This document shows, piece after piece, positions 1 through 4,102 of a stretch of 5,807 bases of DNA. The notes beneath the pieces were generated by a model. That model was not told where the DNA came from and ran no database searches. It saw only the letters and a list, made by a program, of their open reading frames with translations. Made by a program: the position numbers and the translations under genes. Positions within the stretch are counted from its first letter, which is position 1. Each line of letters begins with the position of its first letter. The DNA comes from Desulfobacula sp. (lineage in GTDB: Bacteria; Desulfobacterota; Desulfobacteria; Desulfobacterales; Desulfobacteraceae): contig JABIYQ010000004.1 of NCBI GenBank assembly GCA_018702715.1, forward strand, positions 1 to 5,807, given 5' to 3'.

Positions 1-307
1 CAATCGATCATCACTTGATCTAAAAGGAATTTCTTATACCATTTCCCTTGAAGGGCATAAAGTTATGACCGGCGTATCAAACAAACTTCCTAAGATAGAA
101 GCCTATGGTGAAGGGGAAGTTTTACTGACCGCATCAGTAGATCTTTTCAGAAGCATAAAATTTTTTACCGATCTTGTGAAGAGTCAGAATAAAAACAATA
201 TTGCCTACAGCCTTATGGCAAAGCTTGATGCGGGAACCCTGCATCCATTAATTTACACCACAAAAAAAGGGCAGATCAATCTTAACCAGGCCATAAAAAA
301 ACAATAA
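1..307 (+). CDS. LEA type 2 / WHy-domain protein, 3' part
   Basis: The open frame enters from the left edge (first full codon at 2) and gives 101 residues before TAA at 305-307. The visible part begins NRSSLDLKGISYTISLEGHK and continues through a GVSNKLPKIEAYGEGEV-like segment into a hydrophobic strand. This pattern, a 'preferred inner strand, small-molecule-like loop, then GEGEV' fold, is typical of LEA14/WHy (water stress and hypersensitive response) domains, which are often found in bacterial periplasmic or lipid-anchored proteins. The N-terminus, and so any signal peptide or lipobox, lies outside the window. An internal ATG at 65 is inside the domain and is not a likely start. The stop is followed with no gap by the ATG of the NlpC/P60 gene, which suggests an operon with coupled translation. 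The family call rests on pattern recognition only; the function of such proteins in this lineage is not known to me. Confidence 0.7.
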   Translation, partial: NRSSLDLKGISYTISLEGHKVMTGVSNKLPKIEAYGEGEVLLTASVDLFRSIKFFTDLVKSQNKNNIAYSLMAKLDAGTLHPLIYTTKKGQINLNQAIKKQ

Positions 308-844
308 ATGAACAGATTTATAAAATATTCTTGCTGCATAGCTCTGATTGCACTTTCTTTTTCCTGTGCCTCACGCAAAGAAACGGTTTATCAAAACCAC
401 ATCCCGGCAACACAAAAAAAACCACCTATCCAGGATTCAGACCAGGGCTCTTCCTCAATCAAATTATCAGAACAAAAAAAAATGATTGCCAGGCATGCCG
501 TAAAAAGTCTTGGTCTTCCCTATAAATGGGGAGGCAACTCTCCTGAAACAGGATTTGACTGCAGCGGTTTGACCAGTTACACCCATAAAAAAGCGGGTAT
601 TATTATCCCTAGGACTGCCAAAGCCCAATTTAACAAAGGCCAATTTGTTGAAAAACAAAATTTACAGACCGGAGATCTTGTTTTTTTTAATGCCCCCCAA
701 AAAAAGGGAGGCTGGCATGTGGGAATTTACATTGGTAAGGGGCATATTATCCATGCCCCTGGAAATGGAAGCAAGGTTACCTATGGAGATTTAAACCATC
801 CCTATTTTAAAAAATATTATATGGGTACACGACGTTATTATTAA
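308..844 (+). CDS. NlpC/P60 family lipoprotein, predicted cell-wall endopeptidase
   Basis: The product has 178 residues. Residues 1-19 are a hydrophobic signal ending LSFSC, a loose lipobox with Cys20 as the probable lipidated residue. A Ser/Gln/Lys-rich linker runs to about residue 52. The NlpC/P60 papain-like domain occupies about 55-175: the PYKWGG segment (71-76), the catalytic cysteine in FDCSG (Cys85), the GDLVFF strand (122-127), the catalytic histidine in WHVGIYIG (His137) and a third polar residue His149 in IIHAPG. Members of this family cut peptidoglycan stem peptides, commonly the D-Glu to diamino-acid bond, in the periplasm. The ATG lies immediately after the TAA of the upstream WHy gene (TAAATG) and no clear Shine-Dalgarno is visible, so translation is probably coupled. 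The gene ends 8 bases before a strong terminator. The family is clear; the exact substrate is inferred. Confidence 0.93.
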   Translation: MNRFIKYSCCIALIALSFSCASRKETVYQNHIPATQKKPPIQDSDQGSSSIKLSEQKKMIARHAVKSLGLPYKWGGNSPETGFDCSGLTSYTHKKAGIIIPRTAKAQFNKGQFVEKQNLQTGDLVFFNAPQKKGGWHVGIYIGKGHIIHAPGNGSKVTYGDLNHPYFKKYYMGTRRYY

Positions 845-852
845 ACATAGAC

Positions 853-889
853 AAAAAAGGCTTTGCAATTAAATTGCAAAGCCTTTTTT
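853..889. terminator. Rho-independent terminator, probably bidirectional
   Basis: The arm 853-870 (A-run, then GGCTTTGCAATT) is exactly complementary to 872-889. The stable core is GGCTTTGCAA (859-868) paired with TTGCAAAGCC (874-883), with a TTAAA loop. Six Ts follow the stem on the plus strand, and the matching A-run on the other side gives Ts on the minus strand. It can therefore end the NlpC/P60 operon and also the minus-strand tRNA-Leu(UAG) transcript, which approaches from the right. Confidence 0.92.
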
Positions 890-894
890 ATATA

Positions 895-979
895 TGGTAC
901 CGAAGAGAAGACTCGAACTTCCACACCTCGCGGTACTAGATCCTAAGTCTAGCGTGTCTACCAATTCCACCACTTCGGC
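895..979 (-). tRNA. tRNA-Leu (anticodon UAG)
   Basis: This is an 85-nt class II tRNA read on the minus strand, with CCA encoded (895-897). The acceptor GCCGAAG pairs with CTTCGGT, with one G-U pair at the end. The D-arm reads TGGTGGAATTGGTAGACA, characteristic of bacterial tRNA-Leu. The anticodon stem is CTAGA/TCTAG with loop CTTAGGA, so the anticodon is UAG (plus-strand CTA at 943-945). There is a leucine-type long variable arm, and the T-arm is GGAAG-TTCGAGT-CTTCT. It reads codons CUA/CUN. A decayed second copy with the same 5' half lies at 2215-2467. Confidence 0.96.
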
Positions 980-1238
980 TTAACTTTTGGACTATGTCAT
1001 CCTAAAACAAACCTTTAAACTCTTAGTGTTTAAGAGAGCTTAAGCAGGGCAACTTTATATCACCAAACTGCGCAATGAAAACGTTTTATATAAAAAACAT
1101 GATAAAAAGTCAAGGAAAAATCCTTTTATATCTATAAAGTCATAGCCTATAAACTTGGCAGAAAAACAAGGGCGAGAAAAATCAAATATTTTCTTATTAT
1201 TGGGAACTTTTTTACCCAAATTCTATTGCTTTTTTTTC
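980..1238. other. Intergenic region between tRNA-Leu(UAG) and the PEP-CTERM 1 control region
   Basis: I see no gene here. Short open frames in the stretch lack ribosome binding sites and family features. On the minus strand TATAAA (1054-1059) with TTTTCA (1076-1081) at 16-bp spacing, followed by a GC-rich segment, could be the tRNA-Leu(UAG) promoter, but the match is weak. There are small imperfect hairpins, for example CTCTTA (1020-1025) with TAAGAG (1031-1036) and AAGGA/TCCTT near 1120-1130. The rest is A/T runs. Confidence 0.5.
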
Positions 1239-1256
1239 ATAGGTCAAACTACCTAT
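1239..1256. promoter_or_regulatory. Inverted repeat, possible activator site upstream of PEP-CTERM 1
   Basis: ATAGGT (1239-1244) and ACCTAT (1251-1256) form a perfect 6-bp inverted repeat with a 6-base spacer, centred about 70 bases before the predicted start of transcription. A second repeat, GTCAA (1261-1265) / TTGAC (1275-1279), lies just downstream. Sigma-54 promoters need an upstream-bound AAA+ activator, and this would be a slightly close but possible position. No matching site is seen at the second PEP-CTERM promoter, so the role is speculative. Confidence 0.3.
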
Positions 1257-1293
1257 ATGCGTCAATTGCGCTTCTTGACTCAAAATTAGTGCA

Positions 1294-1310
1294 CGGTACA
1301 ATTTTTGCAT
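1294..1310 (+). promoter_or_regulatory. Sigma-54 type (-24/-12) promoter of PEP-CTERM 1
   Basis: The sequence GGTACAATTTTTGCA has GG at 1295-1296 and GC at 1307-1308 with exactly 10 bases between them, the fixed spacing of RpoN promoters (consensus TGGCAC-N5-TTGCW). It keeps GG, the AC of the -24 box and the whole TTGCA of the -12 box. Transcription would begin about 12 bases past the GC, near 1319-1321, just ahead of the riboswitch aptamer. No convincing sigma-70 promoter is evident in the same place. The agreement of spacing, position and the similar site before the second PEP-CTERM gene supports the call. Confidence 0.72.
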
Positions 1311-1326
1311 TCATCACTAATAGTCA

Positions 1327-1406
1327 TGTGAACAATGCCAAACCTGTTGTGAAACAGGGACGGAAAGCTATAGGGTCTTACTGGAAGACAGCCTGGTTGC
1401 AGAACA
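1327..1406 (+). promoter_or_regulatory. GEMM-I (cyclic di-GMP-I class) riboswitch aptamer
   Basis: The core follows the GEMM-I pattern in order: AATGCCAAACC (1334-1344); a 6-bp stem CCTGTT/AACAGG (1343-1348/1353-1358) closed by a GTGA (GNRA) tetraloop; the joining segment GGACGGAAAGC (1358-1368); the second stem GTCTT/AAGAC (1375-1379/1385-1389); then AGCCTGGTTGC (1390-1400). Lengths from the first stem through GACGNAAAGC, and from the AGC to the last C, equal those of the Vibrio Vc2 aptamer, so residues equivalent to Vc2 A47 (1364), G83 (1391) and ligand-pairing C92 (1400) are present. The closing stem P1 is poor: only TGC/GCA (1336-1338/1399-1401) is clear, with perhaps TGT/ACA outside. There is no terminator between aptamer and gene, so control of translation is more likely than of termination. 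The family is known to bind cyclic di-GMP, with a subset binding 3',3'-cGAMP. Confidence 0.87.
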
Positions 1407-1428
1407 AAAAAATAAAAGGACAATAATT

Positions 1429-2100
1429 ATGAAAAATAAATGTCTAGCCGGACTATTAACCGTGTTTTTATTATTCAACATTACTATCTTGGTACAGGCT
1501 AGTACTATAGATTTTTTCATTGATGATGATACAAAGAGTCAATTCAATCCTACTACCAATAGTAGTGCGGGAGGTCTCCCTCTCGCAAATACTAATTTTG
1601 AGAAGGTCTATGATAATAATTTTGTTGACGTACAGTTTGGCGCTAATTGGCAGTACTGGGGAACAGGTTTTCATCAAGATGACGTATTATTCGTAGAAAA
1701 AAATGTCAGTTCATCTTTCATTAACTTAATAGCTTTATCCGGCTCTGAGGTGACCCTAGAAAGCTTTGATTTAAGTGCTTGGGAAGGTTGGTATTTTGAA
1801 ACTGAATTCCAGGTTTATGATCTTAGTGATACCGTCACTCCATTTTTATCTTCATCTTGGAAAGGTAGTTCGGATAATGGGTTGGAAACCTTTGATATCA
1901 ACCTTTCTAGCAACATTGGCATAAAACTTGTGTTTGAAAATGATTTCTACAACAATGCTGTTGATAATATTATTTTTTCAGGTGCCCCTGATAATAGTAA
2001 TCCTACAGTCGCCCCAGTACCCGAACCAGCAACTTTGCTTCTGTTTGGTCTTGGTATCTTGGGTATTGCCGGAGTTGGCAGAAAAAAACTTCAAAGCTAA
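1429..2100 (+). CDS. PEP-CTERM sorting-domain surface protein (1)
   Basis: The product has 223 residues. A Sec signal peptide covers 1-24, with likely cleavage after VQA. The secreted body (25-190) is acidic and rich in Asn, Ser and aromatic residues. It ends in a VDNIIFSG strand, resembling the beta-sandwich or carbohydrate-binding-like bodies common in these proteins, but I do not recognise a named domain. The C-terminus is a PEP-CTERM signal: VPEP (197-200), a hydrophobic helix ATLLLFGLGILGIAGVG and basic RKK (218-220). An exosortase (EpsH/XrtA type) is expected to cut or anchor there, usually in organisms making exopolysaccharide; none is encoded in this window. The ATG has a good ribosome site, AAAAGGA at 1414-1420, 8 bases upstream. 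A sigma-54-type promoter and a GEMM-I aptamer precede the gene, so both activator-dependent transcription and second-messenger control are likely. Confidence 0.93.
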   Translation: MKNKCLAGLLTVFLLFNITILVQASTIDFFIDDDTKSQFNPTTNSSAGGLPLANTNFEKVYDNNFVDVQFGANWQYWGTGFHQDDVLFVEKNVSSSFINLIALSGSEVTLESFDLSAWEGWYFETEFQVYDLSDTVTPFLSSSWKGSSDNGLETFDINLSSNIGIKLVFENDFYNNAVDNIIFSGAPDNSNPTVAPVPEPATLLLFGLGILGIAGVGRKKLQS

Positions 2101-2106
2101 ATCAAC

Positions 2107-2215
2107 ATAGACAACAAAACCGTGTTATATGGTAATGATGGTAGAAGTTCAGGCAAGAATGATTGGAGGACATTTTTATATACCGGATATTGCCTTGAAA
2201 AAAGATTTGGCAAAG
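2107..2215 (+). pseudogene. Decayed copy of the small Arg-rich ORF
   Basis: This stretch aligns with the small ORF behind the second PEP-CTERM gene (3592-3744). In both cases it starts 7 bases after the PEP-CTERM stop, and the translated frames match: D-NKT-L--NDGR-SGKND-R-FL---Y--E-R-GK. Here the start ATG is ATA, several Arg codons have changed, one Lys codon is missing, and similarity ends at GGCAAAG (about 2209-2215), where tRNA-Leu T-arm sequence begins. About the last 14 codons are gone. I infer a duplicated gene that lost its start and its 3' end through a deletion into the neighbouring tRNA. Confidence 0.7.
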
Positions 2216-2467
2216 GAGGACTTGAACCTCCACACTTCGCGGTACTATAACCTAAGGGCCCACTCAAAAATAACTTTACATTTTTGCGCGTGGCCTTCTG
2301 TTTAGAAGCCGATTCATCCTGTCCGGCAGTGTTGTGAAAACATGACATATACTTGATATGCATTAGTTTCCACGCCTTGCCGGACAGGCGACTCAACTCC
2401 AAAAATTGGTAATTAATTTTTGAGTGGCCCCTAAGTATAGCGTGTCTACCAATTCCACCACTTCGGC
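2215..2467 (-). pseudogene. Broken second tRNA-Leu (UAG), split by an insertion
   Basis: The tRNA parts are 2435-2467 (5' half, identical to the intact tRNA-Leu(UAG) from GCCGAAG to GACACGCTA) and 2215-2256 (3' half with variable arm and T-arm). Joined without the insert, the anticodon arm is CTATA-CTTAGGT-TATAG, anticodon UAG. The insertion at 2256-2431 falls inside the anticodon loop. The 3' acceptor strand is also wrong: after the T-stem GGAGG/CCTCC comes TTTGCCA, not the CTTCGG needed to pair with GCCGAAG, and there is no CCA. Its anticodon stem and T-stem differ from the intact copy yet pair perfectly, so it was once a working gene rather than a recent copy. It cannot give a functional tRNA now. 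Confidence 0.88.
2256..2431. mobile_element. 176-bp MITE-like element inside the tRNA-Leu anticodon loop
   Basis: The ends are inverted repeats: GGGCCCACTCAAAAAT at the left (2256-2271) and GGGGCCACTCAAAAAT read inward from the right (2431-2416), 15 of 16 identical. The flanking direct repeat is TAA (2253-2255 and 2432-2434); CCTAAG is also repeated if the ends are drawn slightly further in. A TAA/TNA duplication with GG-starting ends would suit an IS5-type (ISL2/IS1031 group) transposase acting in trans, which is an inference. Inside are an 11-bp inverted repeat, CCTGTCCGGCA (2318-2328) / TGCCGGACAGG (2378-2388), a hairpin at 2292-2310 (GGCTTCT/AGAAGCC with one bulge), and CATAT/ATATG (2346-2360). 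It is far too short for a transposase, and the minus-strand open frame through it shows no family I recognise. Confidence 0.78.
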
Positions 2468-2760
2468 TTATTCTTTAAATCATTTAAATCACAAACTATT
2501 TTCCATTTGTTGTCACCTTCAATACACTCAACTCCTGCGACGAGAATATCACATATTAAAAATGGGCTAAATATCAAGAAAGATTTCATTTTCTTATTCG
2601 ATAATATCATGTGACCTAACTTTCGGAGAAAGAGGGATCTTCAATGATTGCACGCTTTACACCAATGGACTACTTTTAAATCTATAGCCATTCTCAAAAT
2701 AATTTTCTTTTAAAAACGACATACTCATCATACCAAAGTATGTGGATTGAGTACTATTTT
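2468..2760. other. Intergenic region upstream of PEP-CTERM 2, no gene seen
   Basis: I see no coding region here. The only clear structure is an inverted repeat, ACATACT (2719-2725) / AGTATGT (2737-2743), with an 11-base spacer; it may belong to the regulatory region of the downstream gene. No tRNA, terminator with T-tract or recognisable RNA motif is evident. Confidence 0.5.
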
Positions 2761-2765
2761 TATTA

Positions 2766-2808
2766 TTATGTAATAAATGAAAGAAATTATGTAAAAATTG
2801 TTACATAA
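2766..2808. promoter_or_regulatory. Cluster of TTATGTAA sites, probable activator binding region
   Basis: TTATGTAA occurs at 2766-2773 and 2787-2794, exactly 21 bases (two helical turns) apart. Its inverse, TTACATAA, is at 2801-2808, giving an 8-bp perfect inverted repeat with a 6-base spacer (2787-2808). The cluster lies about 105-150 bases before the predicted sigma-54 start, the usual place for an enhancer-binding activator. Because the region is AT-rich the half-sites have some chance background, but three copies with helical phasing argue for function. Confidence 0.55.
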
Positions 2809-2887
2809 AAAAAACAATTACAAATAAGTTGTCAGTGTTTTTTCCGGACAGCCCCAATTACCAAGGGTTTTAGTCAGTCATTTGTTA

Positions 2888-2903
2888 TGGCCTGATTATT
2901 GCT
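2888..2903 (+). promoter_or_regulatory. Sigma-54 type (-24/-12) promoter of PEP-CTERM 2
   Basis: TGGCCTGATTATTGCT has GG at 2889-2890 and GC at 2901-2902 with the required 10 bases between them, and matches the consensus at TGGC, the following G and TTGCT. Predicted start of transcription is near 2914, giving a leader of about 54 bases with no riboswitch. Two PEP-CTERM genes in one window sharing this promoter class fits the known association of PEP-CTERM systems with a sigma-54-dependent response regulator (the PrsK/PrsR type). Confidence 0.78.
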
Positions 2904-2967
2904 TTGTCTTTGGTTTAACAAGAAATATAAAAATTTTTAGAATAATTAAAAGTAAAGGAGACAGATT

Positions 2968-3585
2968 ATGAAGAAATCCTTTTTATTTTGTTTAGGGATT
3001 CTACTATTTATTGGAATGATAGGGCAAGCATCTGCTTTGACAATAACAAATAGTAGCTTTGAAATTAATGGTTTTTCCGACTGGACGATCAATACTCCTA
3101 ATGGTGGTTCGGCAGTTGTTGTTACGACGATCAATTCTAATAATGGCAACTCCTACGGTGGCACGGATGGTACTCATTTCGCAGCATTGACGGCAGATGC
3201 TTCTATCTCTCAGAGTTTAACATGGAATACAGGGGATACGATTGCATTTGACTGGGCTTTTCTGGCGTTTGATTACATGCCTTTTAACGATTTTGCATAC
3301 TTTAAGGTGGAAGGAACTAAATATGAATTATTATCCAGTGTTTCAAATGTTGGAGATTATGGAGAAACCGGTTGGTTAAACTATTCGTATACATTTGGGT
3401 CAAATGGAAGCGGCAACATAGAATTTGGTGTTTTGAACTACAGTGATAAAGAATATGATTCAAAATTATTAATTGATAATTTAACAGCAAGCGCTGCACC
3501 TGTCCCTGAGCCGGCAACTATGGTCCTTTTTGGTCTCGGTCTCATAGGAATAGCCGGCGTTAGCAAAAAAAAGCTACAAAAATAA
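2968..3585 (+). CDS. PEP-CTERM sorting-domain surface protein (2)
   Basis: The product has 205 residues. A signal peptide covers 1-23, likely cut after ASA. The mature body opens with ITNSSFEINGFSDWTI, the 'N-SFE-G-F-W' start typical of galactose-binding-like PEP-CTERM proteins. It carries Gly/Asn-rich loops and aromatic-rich strands (FDWAFLAFDY at 94-103) and closes with LLIDNLTAS. The sorting signal is VPEP (179-182), a hydrophobic stretch ATMVLFGLGLIGIAGV and basic KKK (200-202). The signal is close to that of the first protein (VPEPAT, FGLG, GIAGV, KKLQ), while the bodies differ. The ribosome site AAAGGAG (2954-2960) lies 7 bases before the ATG. It is predicted to be exported and processed by an exosortase encoded elsewhere. 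The promoter is of sigma-54 type. The role, probably in the extracellular matrix or cell surface, is inferred from family behaviour. Confidence 0.94.
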   Translation: MKKSFLFCLGILLFIGMIGQASALTITNSSFEINGFSDWTINTPNGGSAVVVTTINSNNGNSYGGTDGTHFAALTADASISQSLTWNTGDTIAFDWAFLAFDYMPFNDFAYFKVEGTKYELLSSVSNVGDYGETGWLNYSYTFGSNGSGNIEFGVLNYSDKEYDSKLLIDNLTASAAPVPEPATMVLFGLGLIGIAGVSKKKLQK

Positions 3586-3591
3586 ATCCAC

Positions 3592-3744
3592 ATGAACAAG
3601 AAAACCTTATTACGGAACAATGACGGGCGGCGTTCAGGCAAAAAGAATGATAGGCGTATATTCTTACATGTCGATTATTCCCCTGAAAGAAGATCCGGCA
3701 AAGATCGAAGATCTCGTTTTGATAGACGTTCTAAGCAAAGATAA
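3592..3744 (+). CDS. Small Arg-rich protein of unknown function (50 aa)
   Basis: This 50-residue frame starts 6 bases after the PEP-CTERM 2 stop. The product is strongly basic, built on a repeated theme: GRRSGKKNDRR (12-22) and ERRSGKDRRS (32-41), then DRRSK near the end, with a short non-basic middle IFLHVDYSP (23-31). I see no signal peptide or membrane segment. There is no clear Shine-Dalgarno, so translation would depend on coupling to the PEP-CTERM gene. Support that it is real comes from its decayed counterpart at the same position behind PEP-CTERM 1 (2107-2215), where the frame is largely kept despite many base changes. Short RRSGxDRR segments occur in many proteobacterial proteins, but I cannot assign a function. 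Confidence 0.6.
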   Translation: MNKKTLLRNNDGRRSGKKNDRRIFLHVDYSPERRSGKDRRSRFDRRSKQR

Positions 3745-3763
3745 ATATTTGTAAAAAAATATG

Positions 3764-3787
3764 GGCAGAGTCAGCAATGGCTCTGCC
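3764..3787 (-). terminator. Hairpin terminator, best for the tRNA-Leu(CAG) transcript
   Basis: GGCAGAGTCA (3764-3773) pairs with TGGCTCTGCC (3778-3787), 10 pairs with one G-T, around a GCAA loop. On the minus strand the stem is followed by a run of seven Ts (complement of 3753-3759), the layout of a Rho-independent terminator for the tRNA arriving from the right. On the plus strand only a weak TTC-rich tail follows, so it may also end the PEP-CTERM 2 transcript, less efficiently. Confidence 0.75.
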
Positions 3788-3894
3788 TTCAGTACTTCAT
3801 CTTCGGACAATTCCCTCAACAGTATTCATATCCGGTTTAAATTTTTGATTTTATAACTAAAGAAGAAGTTATCAGATAAGCCTTAAGAGTTGTC

Positions 3895-3981
3895 TGGTGC
3901 CGAAGGGGAGATTCGAACTCCCACAAGCATTCGCTCACTTGTCCCTGAAACAAGCGCGTCTACCAATTCCGCCACTTCGGC
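3895..3981 (-). tRNA. tRNA-Leu (anticodon CAG)
   Basis: This is an 87-nt class II tRNA on the minus strand with CCA encoded (3895-3897). The acceptor GCCGAAG/CTTCGGC is a perfect 7-bp stem. The D-arm is TGGCGGAATTGGTAGACG. The anticodon stem is CTTGT/ACAAG with loop TTCAGGG, giving anticodon CAG (plus-strand CTG at 3945-3947). The long variable arm GTGAGCGAATGCTTGT and T-arm GGGAG-TTCGAAT-CTCCC are intact. It reads CUG codons. It shares acceptor and D-arm sequence with the other two leucine tRNA copies in the window. Confidence 0.97.
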
Positions 3982-4022
3982 ACTAAATAGTCTTTAACTA
4001 CCATCATTCCGACAATAAAAGA

Positions 4023-4051
4023 TTGCTTAAAAATGACATTTGAGGTAATAT
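4023..4051 (+). promoter_or_regulatory. Possible sigma-70 promoter of ribF-def-fmt
   Basis: TTGCTT (4023-4028) and TAATAT (4046-4051) are 17 bases apart, 50-80 bases before the ribF ATG. The hexamers match the consensus at 3 and 4 of 6 positions, so this is weak. It would overlap the oppositely directed tRNA-Leu(CAG) promoter, making the two compete. Confidence 0.35.
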
Positions 4052-4073
4052 ATTTGTTTGTAGGATTTGTCAA
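4045..4073 (-). promoter_or_regulatory. Sigma-70 promoter of tRNA-Leu(CAG)
   Basis: On the minus strand a perfect TTGACA -35 box (complement of 4068-4073) is followed at 17 bases by TATTAC (4045-4050), or at 15 bases by the better hexamer TATATT (4047-4052). Transcription would start near 4038, about 57 bases before the tRNA 5' end. It overlaps the region from which ribF is read in the opposite direction. Confidence 0.55.
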
Positions 4074-4102
4074 GATTATTGTTCAAAATTGAAAAGGTCG
4101 AC

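Noticed and set aside
1226..1426. Plus-strand open frame of 66 codons before PEP-CTERM 1
   Set aside because: It spans the promoter and the riboswitch aptamer; the sequence is better explained by RNA structure, and there is no ribosome site.
2097..2402. Minus-strand open frame of 101 codons
   Set aside because: It runs through the MITE, the tRNA remnant and the decayed ORF, has no ribosome site and no recognisable domain.
2256..2431. Group I or other self-splicing intron in the tRNA-Leu anticodon loop
   Set aside because: Group I introns are known in tRNA-Leu anticodon loops, but this insert is only 176 bp, has terminal inverted repeats and flanking direct repeats, and the tRNA also lacks a matching acceptor strand. 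Transposon insertion explains it better.
895..2467. Integrative element bounded by tRNA-Leu direct repeats (genomic island attachment sites)
   Set aside because: Both copies span almost the full tRNA, the internal DNA has no integrase, and an island normally duplicates only the 3' end of the tRNA. Tandem tRNA genes with later damage fit better.
2820..2967. A second riboswitch in front of PEP-CTERM 2
   Set aside because: The predicted leader is only about 54 bases, and neither it nor the upstream DNA contains the GEMM-I core (AAACC, GNRA-capped stem, GACGNAAAG).
3841..3895. ATAACT/AGTTAT inverted repeat near 3855-3874
   Set aside because: It has only six A/T-rich pairs with an 8-base loop and no T-tract; likely chance in AT-rich DNA.
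4067..4102. TTG at 4067 as the ribF start
   Set aside because: It adds 12 residues not typical of RibF, overlaps the -35 box of the opposing tRNA promoter, and lacks the ribosome site seen before ATG 4103.
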